From IMG/VR virus record IMGVR_UViG_3300045996_002993, positions 1 through 32,659 of that record: 32,659 nt of DNA; one strand, given 5' to 3'. This DNA comes from a virus. This document shows positions 6,585 through 12,909 of the stretch, one piece after another. The position numbers were made by a program, and so were the translations under genes. The stretch's first letter is position 1; every line of letters starts with the position of its first letter. The notes beneath the pieces are model-generated. The model ran no database searches. It was not told the origin of the DNA and saw only the letters and a list, made by a program, of their open reading frames with translations.

Positions 6585-7001
6585 ATGGTCCCGATCCGGC
6601 GCGCGCTGGGCTTCCTGGCCGCGGTCCTGTTCGGCACGTTCATGGTCACGCTCGGTCCGGGGCACCCGGCGAGCGCGGCGTGGTCCGACTGCAACTCGGC
6701 CAACATCTGCATCTTCAACGGTGGGGGCGGCACCGGCACGATGTACCAGTGGTCCACCGGCTACATCTACCAGCGCCCTGGCCATCAGATGAACCTCACC
6801 GGTGGCCAGAACAACATGGCCTCCAGCGTGTACATGAACGCGTCCAGCTCCAACGCCTGGTACGTGTACGACTACCAGTGCGACCAGCTGCACATCCCGG
6901 GTGGCAGTGCCATGCGGCTGAACAACGGTGGGTCGTACAACCTCACGTCCGGGACGTGGTCGTTCATGAACAACAGGATCAGCTGCATCAAGGCCAACTG
7001 A
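6585..7001 (+). CDS. Secreted four-cysteine protein
   Basis: A 138-residue preprotein with a classical Sec signal peptide: basic start MVPIRR, hydrophobic core (residues 8-22) and a cleavage site after ASA at 29-31. The mature part of about 107 residues is rich in Asn, Gly, Ser and Tyr, has no Lys until the end and holds four cysteines (36, 42, 99, 134), so two disulfides are likely. The beta-rich pattern with CNSANICIF resembles small secreted actinobacterial proteins of the peptidase-inhibitor I36/crystallin-like group, but I cannot confirm this. AAGGGAG at 6573-6579 is the ribosome site. A strong terminator follows at 7017-7050. It may modify the infected cell surface. Confidence 0.8.
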   Translation: MVPIRRALGFLAAVLFGTFMVTLGPGHPASAAWSDCNSANICIFNGGGGTGTMYQWSTGYIYQRPGHQMNLTGGQNNMASSVYMNASSSNAWYVYDYQCDQLHIPGGSAMRLNNGGSYNLTSGTWSFMNNRISCIKAN

Positions 7002-7016
7002 CTCGGCCGGCGCCAC

Positions 7017-7050
7017 GACGGGACACCGCATTGCCGAGCGGTGTCCCGTC
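7017..7050 (+). terminator. Perfect 13-bp hairpin terminator
   Basis: GACGGGACACCGC (7017-7029) pairs perfectly with GCGGTGTCCCGTC (7038-7050) around the loop ATTGCCGA. It ends the secreted-protein unit. The loop itself contains the TTGCCG that serves as -35 of the next promoter, so terminator and promoter are physically merged. Confidence 0.8.
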
Positions 7051-7065
7051 TGCTATAGTGGGGGT
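7031..7065 (+). promoter_or_regulatory. Leaderless phage promoter
   Basis: TTGCCG (7031-7036), a 17-bp spacer ending in TCTGC, then TATAGT (7054-7059). Six bases later (GGGGGT) comes ATG 7066, so the expected transcription start coincides with the A of the start codon. No Shine-Dalgarno precedes the gene. It belongs to a set of promoters sharing GCTATAGT in this window. Confidence 0.75.
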
Positions 7066-7254
7066 ATGACCGAGACACAGCTCAAGATCCGCAATCTCCG
7101 CCGGTTCTTCTGGGTGGCCCTGGTGTTCGCCGCGGTGGCCGGCATCAACGCGATCGTCTCCGGTGAGGCTATCAAGATCCTCCCGGTGGTCTTCTGCCTC
7201 CTCGCGGCGCTGGGGTTCCTCCTGGCGCGCCGGGATCTGGAGAAGCGGTCGTGA
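7066..7254 (+). CDS. Small two-helix membrane protein (leaderless)
   Basis: A 62-residue protein with a short basic N-terminus (LKIRNLRR), a first transmembrane helix at about 14-32 and a second at about 37-54, then a charged tail ARRDLEKRS. Both ends are probably cytoplasmic. The family is not recognised. The ATG sits at the predicted transcription start, so translation is likely leaderless. The gene begins a five-gene operon running to 8327. Confidence 0.78.
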   Translation: MTETQLKIRNLRRFFWVALVFAAVAGINAIVSGEAIKILPVVFCLLAALGFLLARRDLEKRS

Positions 7255-7460
7255 ACAAGTGCGAGGCCCGGCGCCTGGCCGACGAGGACACCACGCCATA
7301 CGGCGTGCTCTCCCGCGGGCGCACCGGATACGGCCTGATCCACGTCACCGGCTACCGCAACGCGAAGATCATGTCCCGGCCGGGGGACCTGATCCTCACC
7401 GCCTCCGAGGTGAAGCGCGTGCGCGCCGGCTGGCGCCCGGACATGGAGAAGGAGAACTAG
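7251..7460 (+). CDS. Small basic protein, unknown
   Basis: A 69-residue protein starting at GTG 7251, which overlaps the previous stop. It is rich in Arg and Gly, with TGYGLIHVTGYRNAK and a C-terminal helix EVKRVRAGWRPDM. The short beta-type region could be a small barrel, but no family is recognised. It is translationally coupled to the membrane protein upstream. An AAGGAG near its end serves the following gene. Confidence 0.72.
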   Translation: MNKCEARRLADEDTTPYGVLSRGRTGYGLIHVTGYRNAKIMSRPGDLILTASEVKRVRAGWRPDMEKEN

Positions 7461-7462
7461 CC

Positions 7463-7972
7463 GTGCTTAATTCGCAGACCCTGAACGCCATCCGCAAGCG
7501 CGCCGCCAAGGCGACTCCCGGCACCTGGAAGACCGGCCGTGAGTTCGGCAGCGGCTCCCTCGGCTCGCACGTCGCGGTCCTGTCCGGGAAGCTGCCGCCG
7601 GTCGAGCTGGACCCCGACCGCAACGGCCGCAACGATGCCGCGTTCATCGCCCACGCCCGCCAGGACATTCCTGCCCTGCTCGCCGAGATCGACCGTCTCC
7701 GCAACATCGAGGATGCCGCGTTGGACTACTACCGGTCCGGTGGCGACGTCGACGACCACAACGCCCTGATGGACGCGGTGCGCGCCGACCTGGAACAGCG
7801 CGATACCCGTCCGAGTCGCCCGGAGGAGCTGGTGCACGGGCTGCGGAAGGGCGGTCAGTCTTGGTGTACAGGTCACCACGTCCGAGCGTCTCTCAAGCCG
7901 GACACGGTGACCTGTACGGACTGCCTGACCGCCATGGATAACGCGCCAAATGCGACGGAGGCAACTCGATGA
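7463..7972 (+). CDS. Ead/Ea22-like phage protein
   Basis: A 169-residue protein starting at GTG 7463, with AAGGAG at 7449-7454. It has the segments ATPGTWKTG, FGSGSLGSHVAVL, DRNGRNDAAFIAHARQDIP and ALLAEIDRLR in order. This series is typical of a widespread phage family of the Ead/Ea22 type, found in early regions and without known biochemical role. A helical middle section follows. The C-terminus carries WCTGHH and CTDC, which may form a zinc site. The stop overlaps the next ATG. Confidence 0.75.
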   Translation: MLNSQTLNAIRKRAAKATPGTWKTGREFGSGSLGSHVAVLSGKLPPVELDPDRNGRNDAAFIAHARQDIPALLAEIDRLRNIEDAALDYYRSGGDVDDHNALMDAVRADLEQRDTRPSRPEELVHGLRKGGQSWCTGHHVRASLKPDTVTCTDCLTAMDNAPNATEATR

Positions 7973-8172
7973 GCAGGCTTACGCGCAAGCGAGCCCGACA
8001 GTGGGCGCGCTACGTCAATCGCTACGAATCCATCTCGCACCCGGCTATCGGCGGCAGCAGCTTCCTTCGGGTGATCTGGCGCGGGATGTACCGCCAGGAC
8101 CCCGCGACGTACAAGTACATCCGCCGCCAGGTCCGGAGGGTTACCGGTTCCAACGCAGGGAGCACCTCATGA
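7969..8172 (+). CDS. Small Arg-rich protein, unknown
   Basis: A 67-residue strongly basic protein (MSRLTRKRARQWARYVNRY...). Its start overlaps the previous stop and its own stop overlaps the next start. The N- and C-terminal basic helices are compatible with nucleic acid or membrane-surface binding. No conserved family is recognised. Its operon position is between the Ead-like protein and a membrane protein. Confidence 0.7.
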   Translation: MSRLTRKRARQWARYVNRYESISHPAIGGSSFLRVIWRGMYRQDPATYKYIRRQVRRVTGSNAGSTS

Positions 8173-8327
8173 TCTGGGTGATGCTCGGTGCCTGCGTGGT
8201 GTTCGGCGCCCTGGTGCTGCTCATGTGGGTGGACGACTGGTGGCAGCGCTGGGAGTGGATGTTCCACCCCGGCAACCGCGGCGACCTGGACGGCCCCCGG
8301 CATGCAGCCCCCAGAGGGATCGAGTAA
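8169..8327 (+). CDS. Small single-pass membrane protein
   Basis: A 52-residue protein whose residues 2-20 (IWVMLGACVVFGALVLLMW) form a transmembrane helix, followed by a Trp-rich stretch (VDDWWQRWEWMF) and a hydrophilic tail. It is the last gene of the operon that starts at 7066. Its stop codon lies in the loop of an inverted repeat, and two hairpins follow. Confidence 0.7.
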   Translation: MIWVMLGACVVFGALVLLMWVDDWWQRWEWMFHPGNRGDLDGPRHAAPRGIE

Positions 8328-8374
8328 GATCGATCCCTGCAGCCCGCTGGTCACCCCCGAGTGGCCGGCGGGCT
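8315..8374 (+). terminator. Tandem hairpins ending the 7066-8327 operon
   Basis: Hairpin one pairs AGGGATCGA (8315-8323) with TCGATCCCT (8330-8338), with the stop codon in the loop. Hairpin two pairs 8341-8354 with 8361-8374 over 14 positions, including two G-U pairs in RNA, around a 6-nt loop. Together they form a double terminator for rightward transcription. The following 8375-8417 contains a 14-bp perfect palindrome (AGAGAGCGCTCTCT, 8393-8406) of unknown role. Confidence 0.65.
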
Positions 8375-8417
8375 GTCCATGTTCTCTCAGCGAGAGAGCG
8401 CTCTCTGCTATGCAGAC

Positions 8418-8449
8418 GAAGAGGGCCCCCTCCCGGGGGCCCAATCTTC
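8418..8449. terminator. Hairpin terminator of the leftward mini-gene
   Basis: GGGCCCCC (8423-8430) pairs with GGGGGCCC (8435-8442) around TCCC. The stem resumes beyond an AA bulge with GAAGA (8418-8422) and TCTTC (8445-8449). It begins inside the stop region of the leftward gene at 8448-8624 and can terminate from both sides, separating convergent transcription. Confidence 0.75.
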
Positions 8450-8624
8450 AGCTCTCCTGAACCGTCTTGATCGTCCGGGTGGCGCCGGCCGGGGCGCTCT
8501 GGCGGGCTGCATCCTTGCGGCTGTCCAGCTGATCGGCCGGGATGTGGCGGACTCGCTCGGTGGTCTGGGTGGGCCGGCCGTTCTGGATACTGTCGGTGGT
8601 GATGATCAGTCGGTACGTGTCCAT
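8448..8624 (-). CDS. Small protein, unknown (single-gene unit)
   Basis: A 58-residue protein (MDTYRLIITTDSIQNG...) on the minus strand, preceded by a GGAGG-type ribosome site (minus strand GGCGGAGGAAATGG at 8623-8636) and a strong promoter at 8655-8683. It is followed at once by a terminator, so it forms its own transcription unit. It is hydrophilic with a likely short beta strand near the start and a basic C-terminus. No family is recognised. A dedicated promoter and terminator argue that it is a genuine gene with independent control. Confidence 0.75.
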   Translation of the reverse strand: MDTYRLIITTDSIQNGRPTQTTERVRHIPADQLDSRKDAARQSAPAGATRTIKTVQES

Positions 8625-8654
8625 TTCCTCCGCCTCTCTCTTGCTTATACATCT

Positions 8655-8683
8655 ACTATAGCAGACGTATGGACAGGACACAA
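8655..8683 (-). promoter_or_regulatory. Phage promoter, leadered type
   Basis: Read on the minus strand: TTGTGT (8683-8678), a 17-bp spacer ending in GTCTGC, TATAGT (8660-8655), then AGATGT and ATA at the expected +1. Here the ATG seen at the leaderless sites is ATA, and a leader of about 25 nt with a good ribosome site precedes the gene. It is back-to-back with the promoter at 8688-8716. Confidence 0.75.
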
Positions 8684-8687
8684 CCCC

Positions 8688-8716
8688 TTGTCCACGGCAA
8701 CTTCCCCAGCTATAGT
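8688..8716 (+). promoter_or_regulatory. Leaderless phage promoter
   Basis: TTGTCC (8688-8693), 17 bp, TATAGT (8711-8716), CGGGGT, then ATG 8723 at the expected +1. A GGACA...TGTCC inverted repeat (8676-8680 with 8689-8693) spans the -35 boxes of this and the divergent promoter and could be a shared operator. Confidence 0.75.
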
Positions 8717-8722
8717 CGGGGT

Positions 8723-9640
8723 ATGACCAAGCCAATGCACACCCGGGCCGCAAAGGTGGCCACCACCGTCCTTGTCCTCGGCATCTTCGCCAGCCTGGCC
8801 GGCAACCTCCAGGCCATCTACCTGGACAACGCCATGCCCGGCGTGGGCGCCATCGTGTCCGCCGGCCTGTGGCCACTACTTGTCCTCGGTATGGTGGAAC
8901 TCCTGCTGCACACTCCGTGGTTGGCCAACTGGCGTGACCACCTCACCAAGCTGGCCACTGTCCTGCTGGTGGTGGCCGTAGCCGCATGGGTGTCCTACTG
9001 GCACCTGGCCAATGTCCTGTCCCACTACGGCTACGACGTGGCCAGCCGATACGCCGGACCGTTGGCCATTGACGCAGCCATGGTCCTGGCCGCGCTGGCA
9101 CTCAACCGCATCGGATTGGCCAGGCGTGCGCCGATGGCCGTGGACAGTCCGGCCAGCACGCTCATACCCACCGTCTGGGAGGGCATCCGGCATGCGCAGC
9201 TGGACAGCGCGGACACTGCATGCGACCTCGGCGATCCAGCGTGCGAAGGTGGCCACGACCTGAGCTACATGGACATGGCCACGGACATGGCCATCCAGGG
9301 CGCCGGCGCCGAGCTGGCCAACGAGGCAGAGGACTGGCTCACCGCACTGAACGGCCGGGTGCCGCTGGAGGACCCGGTGCTGCCGGCGCCAGTGACCGTG
9401 ATCCCCGGGCCGAGCACTCCGCTGCCGCGGCGCACCCCGGGCCGCACGCGCACTGAGATCGACCCGGTCGAGGCGCTCCACCTCGCCGCCATCGGCCGGC
9501 GCGAGCGCCACTACAGCACCGGCGAGATCGCCGAACTACTGGCCGGCTGGTACGGCGTGAGCACCCGCACGATCCGGCGTCAGCAGTGGTGGAGCCGGGC
9601 CATGCAGGGGGACGCAAGCGAGGGCGCGAACGCGTCTTGA
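8723..9640 (+). CDS. DUF2637-like membrane protein with C-terminal HTH
   Basis: A 305-residue protein starting leaderless at ATG 8723. The N-terminus has four transmembrane helices (about 13-34, 40-62, 76-94, 110-130). The segment VSYWHLANVLSHYGYD followed by PLAIDAAMV resembles the DUF2637 family of actinobacterial plasmids, integrative elements and phages. An acidic linker and a Pro-rich stretch follow. Residues 261-293 (STGEIAELLAGWYGVSTRTIRR) form a probable helix-turn-helix. The layout suggests a membrane-tethered DNA-binding protein. It faces the FtsK/TraB-like gene across one small gene. Its DNA is packed with TGGCCA and GGACA/TGTCC words. Confidence 0.72.
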   Translation: MTKPMHTRAAKVATTVLVLGIFASLAGNLQAIYLDNAMPGVGAIVSAGLWPLLVLGMVELLLHTPWLANWRDHLTKLATVLLVVAVAAWVSYWHLANVLSHYGYDVASRYAGPLAIDAAMVLAALALNRIGLARRAPMAVDSPASTLIPTVWEGIRHAQLDSADTACDLGDPACEGGHDLSYMDMATDMAIQGAGAELANEAEDWLTALNGRVPLEDPVLPAPVTVIPGPSTPLPRRTPGRTRTEIDPVEALHLAAIGRRERHYSTGEIAELLAGWYGVSTRTIRRQQWWSRAMQGDASEGANAS

Positions 9641-9651
9641 TCAGCGGATAC

Positions 9652-9682
9652 GGGGGGTCTCTGGCTTAAGTCAGGGGCCCCC
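9652..9682 (+). terminator. Hairpin terminator with T-rich tail
   Basis: GGGGG and following bases (from 9652) pair with the segment ending CAGGGGCCCCC (to 9682) over about 14 bp including wobble pairs, with CTTAAG at the tip. The T-rich tail TTGCTTGTGATT follows, and its first six bases double as the -35 box of the next promoter. Confidence 0.7.
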
Positions 9683-9711
9683 TTGCTTGTGATTGGTACG
9701 TCTGCTATAGT
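9683..9711 (+). promoter_or_regulatory. Phage promoter, leadered type
   Basis: TTGCTT (9683-9688), 17 bp ending GTCTGC, TATAGT (9706-9711), GGGGGT, then ATA at the expected +1 (9718). The transcript has a leader of about 27 nt with GGAGGA before ATG 9745. It matches the promoter at 8655-8683 in having ATA, not ATG, at +1. Confidence 0.75.
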
Positions 9712-9744
9712 GGGGGTATAAGACGGACCGGCCAGGAGGACCAG

Positions 9745-9915
9745 ATGTACGCAGCGATCACCAGCAAGCTCGGAGTCCACGTCGTCACCACCACTCACGA
9801 CACGCAGCGTGCGGCCGAGATAGCTTGCCGGCGCTCGATCCGATCCGGTGCCGCGGACTCCGCCGCAGTATGGAGCGCTACCGAGCAGATCGCGATCTTC
9901 GGTTCCGGTCGCTGA
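9745..9915 (+). CDS. Small protein, unknown (single-gene unit)
   Basis: A 56-residue protein (MYAAITSKLGVHVVTTTHD...) with a strong GGAGGA ribosome site at 9735-9740, its own promoter and a 16-bp terminator just downstream. The N-terminal part looks like two beta strands and the middle is an Ala/Arg-rich helix. No family is recognised. Its isolation between the DUF2637-like and FtsK-like genes suggests an independently controlled accessory or regulatory peptide. Confidence 0.7.
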   Translation: MYAAITSKLGVHVVTTTHDTQRAAEIACRRSIRSGAADSAAVWSATEQIAIFGSGR

Positions 9916-9920
9916 CACAC

Positions 9921-9955
9921 ACGCGAGCCCCCGGCCAATGGCCGGGGGCTCGCGT
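9921..9955. terminator. Bidirectional 16-bp hairpin terminator
   Basis: ACGCGAGCCCCCGGCC (9921-9936) and GGCCGGGGGCTCGCGT (9940-9955) are perfectly complementary with a 3-nt AAT tip. It separates the rightward 56-aa gene from the leftward FtsK-like gene, whose stop is at 9975. Confidence 0.85.
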
Positions 9956-9974
9956 TCGTAGTGGCCAAGCCAGC

Positions 9975-11855
9975 TCAGTGTCCCAGCACGCGCTCCCTCC
10001 AGTCCACCAGTTCGGCCAGGTCGTACAGCTTGGCCTCCGTCTGTCCATACGGCTGGCCATCGGGCTTGGCCAACGGCGCCGGGAAGCCCGGGCGCCGGCT
10101 GGCCGTCCGGAGCCCGTCCATGGACAGCTTGTCCGGGCCGTCCTGTCCAGGGAGCATGTCCAGCGCGCTGGCCAACGTCACCGCGCTGGTGATGGCCAGC
10201 TGCTCCGAGTGGCCAACCACTGTGCTGTCCACCTGTCCGTGGCCAACCTGCTCACCGAGGACAGGACCGTGGACAGGTGCCGCCTGCTGACACGCGGTAG
10301 CCATGTCCTGCTCGGACATCCACGGGACACGGAAGATGTGGAAGTCCTCGCCCATGGCCACGCCCCAGATGCCGCGCGGGCCGGGTGGACAGGCCACGTA
10401 AGCGATGGTGTCCACCAGCATTTTCCACAGCTTCCTGTCCCACTTGGCCACGAACCGGCCACCCTGGAAGCTCTCCCGCACGTCCCCGCCCCCGCCACCG
10501 AACACGCCGGCCGACGCGCGCTGCGCCGCGGCGATCATGTGCATGCGCAACTCGCGGCCCATGAACACCGTCTCCTGCAGCCCCACCACCGCGGGAGAGA
10601 TGGTGGGCGGATCCAGGTCTTCCTGGTTCAGCCCCTCGTCCAGCGCGAGCACCCACCCGTCCGCCTTGTTGCCATCGCACCGCTCGACGCAGTCGGCCAG
10701 CTTGGCTTTGGCCTCGTTCTGGATCCGCCTGCGCTCGCCGCGCCAGTACCGGTTGAGGATCTTGATCTGCGCGTTCAGTTCCTCGGCCACCACGAACACC
10801 CGGCGCTGGGTCTCCAGTTCCTCCTCCGGCAGCTCGATCCGGCGCCGGGACTCCTCGGCCACGGCCAGCCAGGCGGCATGCAGGTCGGCGTCCCGGTAGG
10901 CGTACACCACCCGGTCCTTGCCCAGCTTGTTCGCCCATCGCCAGTGGGAGAAACGCTTGGGGTCGGTGATCACCACCCCGTCACCGCGCTCGATCCGCTG
11001 GCGCAGCACCACGCGCACCAGCACACTCTTGCCGGTGCCGGCCGCGCCGGACATCAAGATGTGCGGCGAGTCCGCGGACAGCGACACCTTCACCACGTGG
11101 CCACCGGCCTTGCGGCCCACCACGATCTCGTCCTCGGCCGCTTCGCGGATGGCCTTCTCCAGATCGGCCCACGTCACGGTCTTCGGTGGCACCGGCGCGG
11201 CGGACAGCTCCACGGACACCGCGGCGCCGGCCTCGCGCCAGTCCGCGGCCACCGGCGCTGGGATCCCCAGGCGCGCCCCCACGTTCTCGGTGATCTGCTT
11301 CTTCACGCCGGCCGACAGCGCGGTGCCGGCCGGCAGGGCCACCCGGGCCACCTGCCGCACGGCCTCCGGCATGTCCGAGCCGGTCCCCCAGTCCCGCGGG
11401 AGGTCGATCATCGCCCGGGCGCGGCGCTTCTGGTACCGCAGGTTCAGCACCGAGCACAACACCGCCGCGGCCGGGTCGATCCACTCCCGGTTCTGCCGGC
11501 GGTTGGTCCACCGGTCCCGGCCGTACGCCACTGCCCACGCCAGGGTGGCTAGCGCGAGCGCGGCCAGGTACGCCAGGACCACCCACCGGTTCACCCAGGG
11601 GGTGATGGACAGGATGATCAGCCACACCGGCACGGTGGTGGCCAGGTTGCGGCGCGCCACGCGGCGCCAGCGGGCGCGCGTGAGCTTGGGTACCGGCTTG
11701 CCGCGGTAGTCCTCGGTGGCGTCGTGCAGGAAGGACGCATTGTCTCCCTTGCTGAAGATGTATGCCCCGGTCACGAAGTAGGACCAGGGCACACGGATCA
11801 CCGCGGGCACGCGGTACCTATGCTTCTGTTCCACGATCACACGCTGTCCCGTCAT
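9975..11855 (-). CDS. FtsK/TraB-like membrane-anchored DNA translocase
   Basis: A 626-residue protein. Two transmembrane helices (about 73-86 and 91-111) anchor it. The ATPase core has Walker A GAAGTGKS at 270-277, the FtsK-type strand VVITDPK at 294-300 and a Walker B-like VFVVAEE at 353-359. MIAAAQRAS follows in the sensor region, then an extended C-terminus. This order matches FtsK/SpoIIIE/TraB double-stranded DNA pumps of Streptomyces plasmids and integrative elements. No gamma-type winged-helix is obvious. ATG 11855 lies 6 nt after a TAGCAT -10, so translation may be leaderless. The last third of the gene is unusually rich in TGGCCA. It may move phage or plasmid-form DNA between hyphal compartments, or serve segregation. 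Confidence 0.85.
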   Translation of the reverse strand: MTGQRVIVEQKHRYRVPAVIRVPWSYFVTGAYIFSKGDNASFLHDATEDYRGKPVPKLTRARWRRVARRNLATTVPVWLIILSITPWVNRWVVLAYLAALALATLAWAVAYGRDRWTNRRQNREWIDPAAAVLCSVLNLRYQKRRARAMIDLPRDWGTGSDMPEAVRQVARVALPAGTALSAGVKKQITENVGARLGIPAPVAADWREAGAAVSVELSAAPVPPKTVTWADLEKAIREAAEDEIVVGRKAGGHVVKVSLSADSPHILMSGAAGTGKSVLVRVVLRQRIERGDGVVITDPKRFSHWRWANKLGKDRVVYAYRDADLHAAWLAVAEESRRRIELPEEELETQRRVFVVAEELNAQIKILNRYWRGERRRIQNEAKAKLADCVERCDGNKADGWVLALDEGLNQEDLDPPTISPAVVGLQETVFMGRELRMHMIAAAQRASAGVFGGGGGDVRESFQGGRFVAKWDRKLWKMLVDTIAYVACPPGPRGIWGVAMGEDFHIFRVPWMSEQDMATACQQAAPVHGPVLGEQVGHGQVDSTVVGHSEQLAITSAVTLASALDMLPGQDGPDKLSMDGLRTASRRPGFPAPLAKPDGQPYGQTEAKLYDLAELVDWRERVLGH

Positions 11856-11868
11856 ACCTGCATGCTAT
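11856..11868 (-). promoter_or_regulatory. Probable leaderless promoter of the FtsK-like gene
   Basis: On the minus strand TAGCAT (TAnnnT) is followed by GCAGGT and then ATG 11855, the same 6-nt spacing and GGTATG ending as the other leaderless sites. TATAGC overlaps it two bases upstream. No convincing -35 is present, so it is weaker than its divergent partner at 11889-11917. Confidence 0.5.
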
Positions 11869-11888
11869 AACATGGAGAGTTCCTGGTG

Positions 11889-11917
11889 TTGCGTGATGAT
11901 GACACCACAGCTATAGT
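11889..11917 (+). promoter_or_regulatory. Phage promoter, leadered type
   Basis: TTGCGT (11889-11894), 17 bp, TATAGT (11912-11917), GGATGT, then ATC at the expected +1. The leader to ATG 11985 is about 60 nt. A perfect 6-bp inverted repeat, TGGTGT (11884-11889) and ACACCA (11902-11907), flanks the -35 region and may be an operator. Confidence 0.7.
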
Positions 11918-11984
11918 GGATGTATCCCGGGTGGGGCTGGGTGCGGTACCTGGCCCTGTCCGGCCAAACGAGACGGGACATCTC

Positions 11985-12230
11985 ATGCCGACGACGACCT
12001 ATCCTCGTCCCCTGAAGATCCTGAACCGCCTCTGGAACAACTGGCAGTTCACTGACGTGCACACGCTCCAGATCGAGTGCCACGAACCCGGCGACGCACC
12101 GTTCTGGCTCCGGCAGCTGAACCAGGTGGTGACCGTGGACGGTGGCCCCATGCATGAGCAGTTCCTGGTGGTGGCCGTGAGCGGCACGTCCGAGAGCGTC
12201 ACCACGGTGATCCTGGCGAGCGTGCGATGA
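11985..12230 (+). CDS. Small protein, unknown
   Basis: An 81-residue protein (MPTTTYPRPLKILNRLW...). ATG 11985 is chosen because upstream in-frame starts lie before the promoter -10. The ribosome site is weak (GACGGGA). The pattern of VHTLQIECHE, NQVVTVDGG and FLVVAVSG suggests an all-beta fold. No cysteine pair, membrane helix or known family is seen. It is the first gene of a four-gene operon, and its stop overlaps the start of the GIY-YIG-like gene. Confidence 0.72.
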   Translation: MPTTTYPRPLKILNRLWNNWQFTDVHTLQIECHEPGDAPFWLRQLNQVVTVDGGPMHEQFLVVAVSGTSESVTTVILASVR

Positions 12231-12718
12231 CGCTCAAGATCGTGCGCAAGTGGAAGCGGCGCCGACCCGGTATCTACCTGGTGCGCACACGTAAGCACCT
12301 CCACCCATGGCGCCGAGAGAACGGCTACGTGGGCGAGAGCGTGGACGTGGTGGCGCGCGAGAAGGACCACCGCGGCACCGGCCGCTACGGCCACAAGGCC
12401 AAGTGCTGGTCCGACCTGGAGCCCACCTGGCATGTACTCCGGCTCCCGTGGTGGCTGGGCTGGAAGTGGTTGCTGCGCCCGCTGGAGACGCTGGCCATCC
12501 TCCTGCTGGCCCCTCGGTACAACGAGGCTAAGAACCGGTGGAATCCGCGGCGGGTGTCCATCTACAGCCAGCAGGCGCAGCGCCGGGCCCGGGACACCGG
12601 TGGCCTGGCCTACCGCGCGGGTGTCCAGGTGGCCGTGTTCGGCCGGCGCACCGTGCAGTTTCTCGGTGTGCTGCTCATCCTGATGGGCGTCGCGATGACC
12701 GTTAAGGACCAGATGTGA
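12227..12718 (+). CDS. GIY-YIG nuclease-like protein with C-terminal membrane helix
   Basis: A 163-residue protein. GIY at residues 15-17, GYVGES at 33-38, Arg44 in VVAREKDH, Glu87 in LRPLET and Asn99 in PRYNE follow the order of GIY-YIG catalytic motifs (GIY, YxG, Arg, Glu, Asn). The family cuts DNA in homing, restriction or repair. The fold would be complete by about residue 105. A hydrophobic segment near the C-terminus (about 143-160, QFLGVLLILMGVAMTV) looks like a membrane anchor, which is odd for a nuclease. It is translationally coupled to neighbours on both sides. Confidence 0.68.
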   Translation: MTLKIVRKWKRRRPGIYLVRTRKHLHPWRRENGYVGESVDVVAREKDHRGTGRYGHKAKCWSDLEPTWHVLRLPWWLGWKWLLRPLETLAILLLAPRYNEAKNRWNPRRVSIYSQQAQRRARDTGGLAYRAGVQVAVFGRRTVQFLGVLLILMGVAMTVKDQM

Positions 12719-12909
12719 GCGGCAAGACCGGCCCACGCCAGGCGGTGCTCCTGGCCCGGGCGCAGAAGTACGGCAGCGTCATGACGCGCGACGAGGCCGA
12801 GCGGTGTGCAGCCCGGCGCCTGGTGGCCCGCGGCGTGCTCTCGGTCCAGCGGCTCGGCGGACCTGGGTTCGGTTACACCGTCGTATACAAGATCGTGGGG
12901 GGTGCGTAG
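12715..12909 (+). CDS. Small possible winged-helix DNA-binding protein
   Basis: A 64-residue protein from GTG 12715 overlapping the previous stop. The sequence reads helix (QAVLLARAQKYG), helix (TRDEAERCAARRLVARG), then a strand-turn-strand (VLSVQRLGG..GFGYTVVYKIV), which is the topology of a mini winged helix. No exact family is recognised. If it binds DNA it is the best small regulator candidate in this promoter-rich block. The fold assignment is only pattern-based. Confidence 0.65.
   Translation: MSGKTGPRQAVLLARAQKYGSVMTRDEAERCAARRLVARGVLSVQRLGGPGFGYTVVYKIVGGA

Noticed and set aside
9825-11552. A long + strand open frame antisense to the FtsK-like gene
   Set aside because: Its predicted protein is His/Arg/Pro/Gly-rich without domains and mirrors the codon pattern of the real gene on the other strand. 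Long antisense frames are common in GC-rich DNA.
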